From the NCBI RefSeq assembly GCF_954871325.1, contig NC_088776.1:27886508-27950507 (forward strand): a stretch of DNA of 64,000 bases, given 5' to 3'. Positions 24,527 through 37,800 of this stretch are shown here, one piece after another (the first letter of the stretch is position 1; each line of letters starts with the position of its first letter). Source of the stretch: Gordionus sp. m RMFG-2023. Lineage: Eukaryota > Nematomorpha > Gordioida > Chordodea > Parachordodidae. The notes under the pieces are model-generated. The model searched no databases, was not told the origin of the DNA, and saw only the letters and a list, made by a program, of their open reading frames with translations. The translations under genes were made by a program, and so were the position numbers.

Positions 24527-24930
24527 TTTTAATAATGAATTATAAAATAATGCATAAAATGTAAATTAATCAAAACTTGACTTTCATTTAAACGAAAATG
24601 CTTTTTTTGAAAAAAACCAATAAATAAAAATATCTTAAATGATAACCCTCAAGAAGTATCGATATGATATTCTCTATATGTTAAAAAAAATATGAATAAA
24701 AATAAAATATATATGAATTTGATATTCATAACTAAAATTATAAATTTTTTGATTGGCATTTATTTTTTTGATCGGCCTCAAAAAAAGACATTATCTTGCG
24801 CCTCGAGGGCAAAATACCCAATTGGTCTTATGGCCAGTCCGCCTCTGGTTACTAATTGTAAAAAAAGAATTGTAATTATGGAACTAATTATTGCCTACCT
24901 GATCCATAGTAATTTGTAAAATAAACGCTT
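24527..24930 (+). repeat. Dispersed repeat R1, copy 1
   Basis: Shares a long stretch with the reverse complement of 36,990-37,375. Both contain TTTGACTTTCATTTAAAC or a close variant, then a block AAATGATAAYCCTCAA, then ATCGRCCTCAAAAAA, GGGCAAAATRCCCA and TTATGGCCAGTC. The GGGCAAAATACCC core is itself a short hairpin. No coding sequence or clear terminal repeats; it could be a SINE tail or a MITE. Confidence 0.65.
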
Positions 24931-25449
24931 GAATAATATATAACAGAAATCTGATTAGTTTAATAAAATAAATACTATTTCGATGACAAATAGCTAAAAA
25001 TTAATGTTCAAAATAATGGTTTGATAAGTACACAATTATATTACATTAAGTATTTGGCATATAAAAATAAAATATTTAAAAAATTTATTAGTTACAAGTC
25101 GAAAAGATATACAATTTTAAACTTATTAATCATTTATTTGACAAAAATGTATTTCGATGTCATAAGAATAATTTTTATTAATTAAACAATATGAAGACTA
25201 GCAATACTATAAAAGTTATGATTAAAATATATAAAATATCTATATACCTAGAATTTTATATCTAATCAAGATAAAAAATATATATGAATTAAAAATAGGT
25301 GATAAGATAGGATTAATATCTTCAATGCACAATAAAAAAATAAAATAAATAATCTTAATATACATGGTAAATTATATTTGAAATGTTTCAATAATATAAA
25401 TAAATTATGTTTAAAAAATTAAAATCTATAGTAAATGTTAAGTTTAATT

Positions 25450-25871
25450 TCAAACAATAACGTAAGAATTGTAATATTGGTTTAAAAAGTGGTTATTGCC
25501 TTTATTAATTATGATAAATATTAAAACGATTAAAACAAGTAGGCATATGTATATAAATGCCCTTTTAATATATATCGGCGTTGAATAAATACGTAAATTG
25601 TCCTTATAAATATTAATTATAGTTATTTGGCTTTTAAAGTCTCGATGGTTAAGGTTTGTGTCACAAGCCTGGCACAAAGGAAAGTATAAGGAACTAATAT
25701 GTTCCTGATCTTTAGATAAATTAAAGTTGGCAGCCATTTTTTCAGATAAATTTGAACCGCTATAACCGTCCGTTACGACATATTGAATGTATTGTAATAT
25801 ATCATTATTATATAAGATGTGAACATGTTCAACTCCAGGAAATGTTTTGTGAATAATCAAATTTTTATGCT
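25450..25871 (-). CDS. PLA2G15: LPLA2 exon g: catalytic histidine and membrane-spanning tail
   Basis: After TTTTTAG it encodes HKNLIIHKTFPGVEHVHILY, with the catalytic His in PGVEH, then NDILQYIQYVV where LPLA2 normally ends. The frame continues for about 100 residues: a hydrophilic stretch with CQAC, then the hydrophobic segment AFIYICLLVLIVLIFIII and a short tail ending SYVIV. The tail therefore looks like a type I membrane anchor. The single exon boundary and uninterrupted frame argue that the tail is real rather than read-through. Confidence 0.88.
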
Positions 25872-28800
25872 CTAAAAATTTATATTATTTTATAATAAAA
25901 TAGATTTTAATCAATATTTAAAAAAGCAAAATAAAAGATGCAACCTATACCATTAACACTATAAACTAAAAAAGTATTTTCGACGATCCTATTTAAATGG
26001 ATGAAACTTGTTATTATAGTTATATATGGTGTAAATTTTATTATAATCCAAATTTTAAAGAACTAGCTCAAACAGATCCATAGATATTGGCCTTAAAAAT
26101 GTTCAAATATACGTTATCTAGCTTCAATTATTTCTCAAATTATTAGGTAAATATTTATGCTAGTCAAAAATTATATATTAATTTGTAGCCCTTAAAATTA
26201 TCCCTAAATCTTTTAGTAAAATGTTACTTCGGGTAAAATAAATTTTTTGAGAGGAGGCGTCTTTTAAATTTGAAAATCTGATTTTACAGGAAATGTATTC
26301 TATCATATTTGGAATACCTGCCCTATAAATGTCAGGCAATTTCGCCATGAAGTTTTTAACCTAATATAATTTACATTTGTTTTTCGTGATAGGTATTTCA
26401 AACATGCTAGAATACATTTCCGGTAAAATCCGATTTTTGATTTTAAAAAACGCGCTCAAGAAATGATTTAAAGTTGAAAAAATAACAAATTGCAGGAAAA
26501 AACACATTGACGCTAACATATATAATATAAAAAAATTGATCTCCATTAATTTTATTTTGCAGATACCGACTATGAGTCAAAAGTCATTTTAGGATCACTT
26601 TCCGTTATTATTTTGAGATGTTTAAAAAAAAATTATTATTACTGTTATTTTGATAAAAGCATGTTTTGGGATATGGAATCTCTCAGGATTCAGAATGCCA
26701 AGGTGAGGATTAGAAATCTCAAATTCCCGTGTTTTTTGGAATCTTTTAAAACCCATAAGGATTTGGCGTAGTTATAAATGAAGCTTCTTTTGCATGATAA
26801 AATGAAAATTTTATTTTTTCTTTGATAATTTACAGATTTTTATTTTATATATTAGTATATTTTAAAGTTTTTATGATGAATCTTAATGGACAAATTTATT
26901 TTTTTATGTCTTTAAATTAGAAATAACAATATATTTTTTTATATTAGCAGATAAAAATTTGTTAAGTTTGCGATCTAAAGTTTTTTTTAATTTGTTTTTA
27001 AACAAAATTTGAATAAAATTATTGATGTTTTCAAATTATGTAATCTATTTTTCTTAAGTTATAGAGGATAAAAAAATTTAATTTTATGCGCATTGTGGTG
27101 TAAAAAATTTAAAATATAATATACGATAAATCATTGAACTCAGAATAAATATGTAGATTCCTAATAATATGTTAAAAAAAATTTTAATCGTGGAATATTA
27201 AATTAAGGAATGTTTGATGTTGCTTTATATTCAGGAGTTAATATAAATGGAATGGATCTCTGGGTTTATTAGTGAGCAGTGGTGATTGTTTAGAGAGGAG
27301 TAGAAGGAACAGAGCCAGAGAGGATACATTTTGTCCGTTTACACTATGGGATTTTAAAAGACCATCCAAGTATTAAAATGGAATTTTTACATTGAGGGGA
27401 AAAAAAATTTCTATCCAATATAAAATACAGATTTACATTATGAGCTTATATTGTATTTTCATTATATCAACTATCTCATGTAAATGATTCAAATGAAGAA
27501 GTGATAATAGTGTATTATGTAAAAGATCAATCATGTTCACCCACTTTTATGACACCTTTTTTATAACATTATAATAATTATTTTATATTCGATCTCAATT
27601 AGGTGCTATTATTCTAAAAATTTTTATCATCTACATATCTATATTTCATCCCTGAGAATTAGATTATTCCATCTTAGAACTTGAAAAATTTTTAAAAGAA
27701 ATATCTTCACATCAAAGATTTTTCTTTTTAAAAAATATTTATTTCTACCAAATACTTTACATATTTTTACATCTTCTTTCTTTTTTTTAAAAAATGAAAT
27801 TATTATAATTGTTTTTATGAATTTTTTAAATATAAAATTGGAAATTTTAACTAGGGCTTTTAACAAATATCCTAGAAAAAGGGAGGTTTAGATTAATATC
27901 CATTCCATCTTATATTTTTTCTTCATTTTTGGCATTACGTTTGATGAACAACGCCATGATATCTTTCACTCACAAAGATAATCTTTTAAATTTGAGCTTG
28001 ACTGCTTGGATATCTTTAGCTCTCCCTGTAGCAGTTTTACCCACAGTTTTAAAACATTAATCAATTCTTGAATCTTTAATTTAAATTTTTTTTTAAATAT
28101 TCTCATCAAACCCCCTTTGGAATATATTCGACTATTGCGAAATGCTGAGTGTACTAGTGGTTATGAATGGTTGGAAGCATTAACAAAACCTATGTAATTT
28201 CTTATCAGATGAACAATCAAGATTTGCCATAGGCCATCGAATTGGATGTAACATAGTACTACTACATACATGCATAATGTAAAATATCAGTATTGAAAAG
28301 AGAGACATCTTACAAAGCATCCTGGATCCTGCTAATTTATCATCAAATGATGGCCTAAGGCCAGATTTTAACTTCTGGTCTTTAAGTAAATCCTTAATTT
28401 GGGACTTCACATGCGTCTCTTCATTTCCAAAAACTGTAAATTCTGACCTGGTTGATATACCCGAGAAAAGAAACAATTAAATATACGAAATTAACAAATT
28501 ACATTTTTTTTACCAATTGCAATCTCTTCCCCCTTGGACATATGTCAACGGAACTTTAAAATATTTTAAAAATATAGGTAGTAAAATAAGAGGCCTTATA
28601 TCAGAACCCAAGGAAATTTATTTTTCAAACAAAATATTTAAATTACCATTTTAAAATATAATTATTGGAATTGGTTATATATATTATAAATTAATAAGAA
28701 AAAAAAATGAAAGAAAAAAAATAATCATAAGAAAACAAGATATTATATTTTTTAAGCAACTCATTTTGGCCAGAATCAAGAAAAAGGTAGATAATAATTT

Positions 28801-31800
28801 ATGATTGTTTTAAAAATGTAATTATTTTACAATTTATGATAATAAATACATCAAAACAAGTACTCATCAGTAGAAAAATTCCATATATTTTAAGTAAGAT
28901 ATAGAAGAAAACAAGATAGGGCTAATATTATAAATATTTATGATAAAATAATCAATATTTTCCAAAAGTATATTTTATAATAAATTTTATTTACATATCA
29001 GTGTGAGTAATCTATCAAATTATAAATTAAGAAAACTTTTTCATCAGAGAGTTGTGATATGAATTTTTTTTTAAATATGATATTTAATAATATTAATGAT
29101 AATACAGATTGATACATAGTATATTTTATAATCATAGCAAATTCTTATTAAAAGAGCGAATATGTTTGCGCGAAGTCATTATCGCGAGCGCATTATCGCG
29201 AAACAATAACTATTTAAAGGAAAACAACATATTATTTATTATTTGATGTTTTTTAATAAAAATTGATATGCTACTATTGTAATATTATTTTTGTTACAAT
29301 TTATTAGTGATTTTCAGGCCCAAGATTTTAAGTAAAAAATATTTCTTGAAGTTCAATTTTTGAACATATTTTGATAAAAAATTTTAAATCTTCTTTGTAA
29401 TATATCTTTTTGGAAGAATTCTTTTGTGAAATTTATTATAAATATAACAATTTTTAGGTGAAATCTTTAATAGTTTTTTTATCATTTTTGTAAAATTATC
29501 TATTTCTTAAGTATACTAAAAGAGGTGGGTTTTCTAAATAATTCTTTTTTAAATATTTATATTTAACTTATTTATCTTATTTTATATGATTTTTTAAGGA
29601 TAATATTTTAATGTGACAATTGTCATATTCGTTATTTTTTAAAAATATCATTTATATTGTAAAGATGTTAAATAAAATTCAATGAAGATGTTCCTTGGAA
29701 AAATGGCAATTATCATAATCGGTATTTTTAAACATATTAGATTTTTTTGACGCTAATATAAATTATGTATTTTTAACATGTTACATTAAAACTTCAATTA
29801 GGATGTACCATATAAAAGCGACAATTGTCATAATTGTTATTTTTAAAGTTTTTTACATTTTTTTGACGTAAATGGGCAAAAATAAAAAATGTTACATGTT
29901 AAAATAAAATTTCAGTGAAGATGTACCATAGATATAAGTTACAGTTGTCATAATCGTTGTTTATAAAGTTTTGTGAATTTTTTTTGTTGCAAATGGGTAA
30001 AAATATAGATTGTAAACATGCTAAATTAAAATTTCATGAAGATGTACCATTGAAAAGTGACAATTGTAATAACCGTTATTTTAAAGTTTTTTGACCAAAA
30101 TGGGTTAAAATAAGTATTGCTAGCATGTTTATTCAGTGAAGATGTACCCTAGATAAGTGACAATTATCATAATCATTATTTTTAAACTTTTTTTGACGTA
30201 AATGGGCCAAAATAAGTATATAATAAAATTCACAAAAGAATTCCTCTAAAAAGATTTATTTACAAAGAAGTAGGGCTGTGCCGATCCACATATTTTTCAC
30301 CGATCCGATATTTATACTGATTTTTAATCACCTCCGTTTGAACCAAATGTAATTAAGAAATCAATATTTTTTATGCAAAAAATCGAATTATGAATTTAAT
30401 TTAATTTTTTTATTTCTACAATTAAAACTATAATAAAAAAAAATATATTTAATATATCCATTTTATATTCGTATGAATTATAAAATTGTAATATTTAATA
30501 TATAAAATTATAATATATTAAATTTTTTAATAAATATGAGAGCCTCCAGATTTTCTGGGAATAAGCTTCTACGATATGGACTATCTATATCTCCTGCCGT
30601 ACTGAAGGCAGACTCTGATGATTCCGCAGATAACGCATTTTGCAAAATTATCTTTGTCTTTTGTAAAATATTTTCATAATTCAGATACCATATTTAAAAT
30701 AATTCTTTTATTTAAAGTATAAATAAAAAAATTGGCGTTATTTAAAAAGATTTAAAATAAATAAAACTTTGGGTGTTCCTTTCTATTTTTATAAAAAAAT
30801 AATTTTAAAAAAAAAGAAATTAAATTTAAAAATGTTTTTTAGAAAATATTATAATAATGTAAAATAAATATACATAACATAAAATAACAAAAAAAAGAAA
30901 AGTAAAAAAATCGGATCGGGTTTTTACAGGTATCGGTCCGATCCGATATTTTCGGAAAACGCTAAATATCGGTACCGAACCGATCCGATATTTAATATCG
31001 GCACAGCCTTACAAAAAGATTTAAAATATCTATCAAAATATGTTCAAAAATTTTTTTGAACTTCAAAAAATATTTTTTGTTTAAAATTTTGGTCGTGAAA
31101 ATCACTAATAAATTATAACAAAAATAATATTACAATAGTAGCATATCATTATTTTATTTAAAAAACATCAAATAAAAGAAATCCATTTTCATTTTATATT
31201 CTCATTTCATTTCAATAAAAGTTTCGATGAATTGACATGGAACCACAATATAATCTTAAAAAACACAGGTTTTATAATATATGGATTGGATAGACACATT
31301 CTTGCCCTGAATTCACTCGTGGAAAATTCTTTTAGATTTTAGGGTCCAAGAAGATAAAACCGTCAATTTCTGAGAATGTGTTAAAATTTATTTTTCAAAT
31401 GCTTAATAAAAAAAAAAGATTTTACATTCATGTTTTCAAAACATTTTATTAATTTTTTACTGAATTTTCAATTTTTTTGAATAGGATATCTTTATTAGTT
31501 TAAGCGTTTCTTCTTAATTGGTGTCTGGACCATTAATGGTAATGAATAAGTTCCAAAGCAGCATCATTAATATATTCCTCATGAAATATTAATGTTGAAG
31601 GAAATATGATACTGGTTGGAGCATGTAATTTTATATAGCAGATAATACAAATTTTATCGTCAATTGTTACTGATTCATTCAAGTAAGTATATTCTTAGGT
31701 TTTCACACCATATATGTTTATCCAAATTAAATGGATTGTAATCTACTGTTTAAATAAATGCTTTTAGGAAACGAAATAGAAAAACCAACCCCAGAACCAT

Positions 31801-34800
31801 TCACTACTCTTTTTCTCCACCTCCGCAAGGAATTACGAATTTCTCGAAGCCTTCACATGTAAATATTTTGACCAGATGTTAAGCAAATATGAGTTATGTT
31901 AGTCACGCTATAGGCCAATCGTGCCGAGATTAATTCCTCGGACACTCAAGGTCCAATAACACTATAGTCAGAGCCTTAAAATCTGCCGGTATTTTATCAA
32001 CCATTGAGCCCAGTGGACTATGGCCCGATGGCAAACGGCCAGATAGATCTACATTGAACCCTTGGAAAAAGGCGAATCATAACCTAGGATTTTTCTTACA
32101 TTGATCCTCTAACGCCATCAATGGCGATGCTCTAGAAGGCGTTGAGTTGATTAAACTGGCCAAATTTATGTCAGCATTACCTAGTAACTTAACATTCTTA
32201 CCCATAATTGCGAGATTAACGTCGTTTTACCTTTGTCTCTTTTAATTAGGGCAACGAATTACATCTGCGAGGATTTCAACGAGGGAAACTAGATATGGCA
32301 GAAGATATCGCTATCTTATATTTATATGATCGATCAATTAATCCATAAATAAATATAAAGATATTTATAAACCAAGGGGAATGGAATGGACTGTATAATA
32401 AAAATAAGCATATCAATTTTTATTGAGCATCAGAATATAGAATTTTCTTTATCTCCATATCATGATTTTTATTATCTTTATGGCAATCAAATTCATATTT
32501 ACCCGATCGTTGAGAAACTTCAACATTATTCATATAAACTCAATCATGAAATTATCATAATATCATATAATAAATTTTGGCTGGATATTCTTTGATAATT
32601 ATTATATTATTACTTAAAAAATGAGAATTTTGATATGAAATTAGTAAAATTATATTAAAATATGTTTAAATAAAAAAGTTTTTAAAACAAGATTTATTTG
32701 CCATCTCATTTCCAGGGATATAACCCTCCTTCTAAAAAAATGGGTTCGGGTTTGGATTCAGTGAAAAATATCTGAACCCAGTTCGGATTCAGGGTTCGGA
32801 GACCAGAAATATAATGACTTATTAAAATTAGTTAAAATAACAGAAACATCATTTTTTTTAAAATTTATTTTAATTAGTATTGCCATAATGTTCTTTATAT
32901 TATATTATTTTTAACATAATTTAAAATAAATAAAATGAAAGTTTAAAATAAAATTTTTTTAAAGCTTGAACCCTGTACCCTAAATTTTAAAAAAGGGTTC
33001 GGATTTGGGTTCAGCGAAATATCGAGGGTTTGGGTTCTCATTTCAGCTATTATATCAGATGTCAACAAGAGATTAGCAGGGGTTGCATTTCCATTGTCTT
33101 AAGCTGTGGATGACAAACATTTACAGGTTCTAAAAGATATAAAAGGAACGTACAGTGTGAGGGCAAAATTTGTTCTCACAAAACAAATTTGTCTTCTTCA
33201 ACTTCTATAAGTAATCATTCAAACCTAAAATACATATCCGTAATTTTATTTGTGTAATGGCTAAGGCTTAAGTATATCCTGTTTATCTACCTCTAAAACC
33301 ACTAAACCTAAGTTCTCTGTGATTTCTTATCCTGTACTAATATCGGTAATATTAAATAAATATTAAATATTGCCATAACCACACCAGTTCCGGCTCTAAT
33401 GATAAATAAAATGGTCTTTTAAAATGAGAACATTTAAGTATGAAATCCGTGTGATTTGTTTTACGTATAAAAGTATTCATAATTTTCGTAAGTTTTTTCT
33501 GACCTTCTTGAAGTTTTTTTAATGAGTATTCGATAAGTTTTTTAATTGGGGAGGGAGGGGGGGGGGTTAACGAAATATTTTCTGGGGGTTTATATTCTAA
33601 GGTCTTTTTTGATTTTATCGTAGAATATGACTTATTTTAGTGATATAATTACAAAATCTAAAATGGTTAATAAATATGAAGAATAGATAAACGCTAACGC
33701 CATTTGGATTAAGATTAGAATTAAGTATATATTACTTTAAATACATAATATATACCTTAAAATTTATTTTACAAAAAAATTATGTATACCATGTCTAGAT
33801 CCGTAAAAATTTAAGCAAGCAGAAAGGCTTCTTAAATTAACCGACCCATCACCATCGCCCTGTAAAATTAAAGGTTGTTTATCAGGAAAATCTTGAGGTT
33901 TGTTCCATTTTAGTAGTTCTGGGGTAGGTACAGATATACCATGTAGGCAATGTAACATGACTCCTATACTTTTATCAGAATTATGATGATGTGAGCCATT
34001 ATAATCCATCAAGTCCATCAAGTTTTTATTATCAAACCACATTTCATAAGCTATATTAAAAAATATTTTATTATTTCGTGATTTTGTATTAAAAAAACAA
34101 TGATATTACTCAAATCCATATCATCTAAAAAGTCAGACAAGATATTTTTGAAAAGATAATTGATTACGTGAAGCATTATGCATCCCCAAACTCAAAGGAT
34201 GATATTTAGCATAAGAGAATCGATAAAAGATAATCAAAAACAAAATTTAATATTAATGGAGTTTAAGATAAAAATTAGAGATATCCTTAAATTCAACGAT
34301 TTCATAACAAAGTTAAAAATTCTAGTGAAAAATTAAAGTTAAGCAAATCCTATATACCTAAATTTGTAAGCCATTCTTGGCTTCAACAAATAATTGTTTT
34401 TAATGTAACATTATAAAAATAAATAGAATAGAAAAGTAATGTATATATGCTATTTGAATTTTAAAACCAACTGATAAATTTGCTACATAATCTTATGCAT
34501 CATTTTAAATTTAGATTTAGTTAAAATTAGTGTTGTATAAATTAAATAAAACCATTAGGTAGTCCCAAGTCAAAGAAAAAGGTTTCTATATTATCCAGAG
34601 AATAGTTTTTTAGTGGGGTGGATATTAAAGTTTGATTCGGCTGCCAATATCCAACATGAGGTAACAGCCAGGATAAGCTAGGAAATGTTCTCTGGCAGTC
34701 TCTTATTTTTAAAGCATTCAATGGATACGCGTCTAAATTATCACCTAATTTTAAAAATAATTGTAATATAATTAAAAAATAGTATTGGAGATGAATCTAC

Positions 34801-37800
34801 CTGATGCGTAAATTTTTAAGGCCTTTACAGTCCCAGCCCACGGAGCAGAGAGTGTTACCCAAGCTTTCAAAAAAGTTTTTTTCCATATTAAACTTTGAGT
34901 TTGCAAAAAATACTTTGTATAAGAGCATCCCATACTATGACATATTATAACGACAGGCAATTTACCATTACTATTATACATTTCTTCAATAAGAGTCTTC
35001 ATATTATGCATCATTTCCACATTTTCAACTATTCAATGTTAAAAATATTGTTTAATTAAATATCAAATAACAATTTATGTCTCTTTCGCCACATCACTTT
35101 TCTTACTCACTATAAGAGATCAGCAAAGCCTGTGCCGATAAAAAAATTGCAAAAGTTGTCCGGTCTATTAAATATTTTACCCAGCCCGGCCCATTATATT
35201 TTTTAAAAAATTTGCAGGCCCGTTAAAATTTTACGAAAAGGCCGCCCCGATAGGTTAATTTATTTGAAAAAAATTTTTCAGCCATCACATTTTTATTATC
35301 TACATATATTTTTTCCCCAATGTTAATTAAGGCTCTTATATCTTTCTTATATGGCTATCTAGGCCGAGTTTCCATAAAATTTAAGCTGGGCCTTATTTAT
35401 CGTAATTTTATAACGGGCGAATCGAGCCTCATTTTAGTAAAAATGAGTCGGGCAGGGAAATTAGTAAAAAAAAAGTATCAAGCTAAGCAGGGCCAGAGAA
35501 ACATTTAAATAAAGGTCTGGGCAGGGTAACTTTTGTTTTATAATATCAGAACTGTTTTTAGTTATTAAGTTTAAATAAAATATGGTGTAGTTAATGATAC
35601 AGTGATAAGATTCAAAATAGGAAGTTAAAAATATGAATATTACTGAAGAAAATTTTTTAAAAAATAAACATTATTAGCAAACATTGGTTCGGAAGCATAT
35701 AATATTATATATAATTTGACACATTCTCAAAAATTTCAAGAAATAATTGGCATCCTTAAAAAAATATTAAGTTAAAACAAATCAGAGTTCGGCTAAAATC
35801 ATAATAAAAATATTTCCAATTTGGAGAACAAATAAATACTGTGTAACTAGATACATTTATAACAGGGTTAATAATTTCGTTATTAAATAATTATATACCG
35901 AAAACCTAACATGGAAAGTTGCAAAATAGAAAATATAAATCAAATGAAAACGGTCATTTTTAAAGGATGAAGGTGTAAGTACTGTGGGAGAAAATCACGT
36001 GAAAGCGATATGTAAAATAAAATTCTTAGCTTGCTATAAATGTGGATTTAAAGATTTAAAATGACATTTATCCACTGTGTCGGTTGCAGGGAAATGGGTA
36101 TAAAATAGGAAAAAAGGAAGGGGGTGGAAGACAAAAAAATGAGAGTATAACATGTTATAAACAAATTTGAAATAAAATTTATTAATATTGTACATTTAGT
36201 AAACTGGAGAGGCTGTATCGTTGTTAAATATTAAAACGTTGAGTTTATTACTGCACATACGTTTACAAGACAAATATTATTTTAAAACTTATAAAAATTC
36301 TAAAATAAATGTGATAATTTTAAAAATAAAAAACGTGATAATTTTTGTGGGAAAAATTTTAGAGATAATATTAAAAAAAAATATTTCAATATTTTAAAAC
36401 ATATAATTGATAAAGCAAGAATATGGGAAACTAATGAAATTGAGAATAAATTATAAAGAAAAATTCGACGATTTATTTAATCTAAGCGTAGAGAAATCAA
36501 TCCTTCGTAGCACAGGTAAAAAAAATAACATAAAATTATAGATGGAATTCCTTCGGAATTTAGATATGCTATATCTCCGAATTAAATTTATTTGTAACGC
36601 TTTCAGATTTAAAACATATATTAAATAAACTCTAATAAAAGTGACTTTACTGTTATTTTAAGATTTTAGACAGATATTGCCAAAAGAGTCAAAAAAGTTA
36701 CATATTTTAAATATCACTATGATATAAAAAAAATATATAGATAAAATTGATTGATGTGTAAAAGTGTTTATATGCTTGGTATATCGATGCTAAAACAGAT
36801 GACCAGGTGGGGTCTATGCAGACCTCAAGCTCCAAAAAACCATTATAACTCATGAACTACCTAATAAAATGAAAAATAATTTTGCATATTACCTAAAAAT
36901 ATTAAACTACTAAAAGATCTAGACAAAAATATAGAAAGAATTTTGAGTAAATGATTGTGGTTTGCCTAGTCCTACCTATGCTATGAAGTGTTAAAGAAAA
37001 AAAATAATCGTAAAAGAAGACGCAAAAGAATGGCTTTTTACAGACTGGCCATAAAACTAAGTGGGCATTTTGCCCAAGAGGCCGCGAGAATGTCGATTTT
37101 TGAGGTCGATCAGTAAAAAAAATGAAAAAAAGAGGTTTATCAGAAAAAAATACATATAAGTTATGACTTTCCTCTTATGATAATATTTTATATAAAAGTA
37201 ATATTTCCTTTTTTAGCATTTAGATCATATTAATACATTTTTTGAGGATTATCATTTAGATATTGCTATTTTATGGGTTTTTTTTCAAGAGAGAAATGAA
37301 TGTTAGTTTAAATGAAAGTCAAATTTGTTTGATTTATATTTTTATGATTTATTTTTATAATTTATTATTTAAATAGATTTCAATTAGCTTTAAAATAATG
37401 AATGCAATAATATCCATGTAACATTATGCATATTTGAGATAATACAGTTAAGCAAACAAACCCTACAGAGGAACAAACCATAATGAAACACTTATCAAAT
37501 TTGAAATTGAAAATTTAAAACAAGGGAATTTCCTTGAGATGGTAAAAATCATATCAAAAAGGATAAAATACTTAGACATCATTTAGAAAAGGCTTTTTTC
37601 AGGAGCAAAAGTAGAAAAGGAAAGCTGAAACTTCCTGATAAATAAAAAATTCAAGGGAAGAAATTCTCTAATAATTTTATGTTAAGGCAAATTAATAAAT
37701 TATTAATGCTGTTTTAGTTAAAATTTGGAATTTAATATTATAAAAGGGAGATAGGTAGCAAACTATTAGTTTGCAAATATATAGTACAAGAAAGCAGCTG

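Larger units (their letters stand above)
29236..31179. mobile_element. Second foldback element, ~210-bp inverted ends
   Basis: The left arm (29,236-29,445) is the inverse of the right arm (30,225-30,270 continuing after an inserted hAT at 31,012-31,179). The outer part ATTTGATGTTTTTTAATAAA faces TATTTAAAAAACATCAAAT, and the inner part includes AGAATTCTTTTGTGAAATTT. Between the arms is a tandem array (29,604-30,235). Without the inserted hAT the element is about 1.2 kb. It codes for nothing visible. Superfamily unknown; no target duplication seen. Confidence 0.75.
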
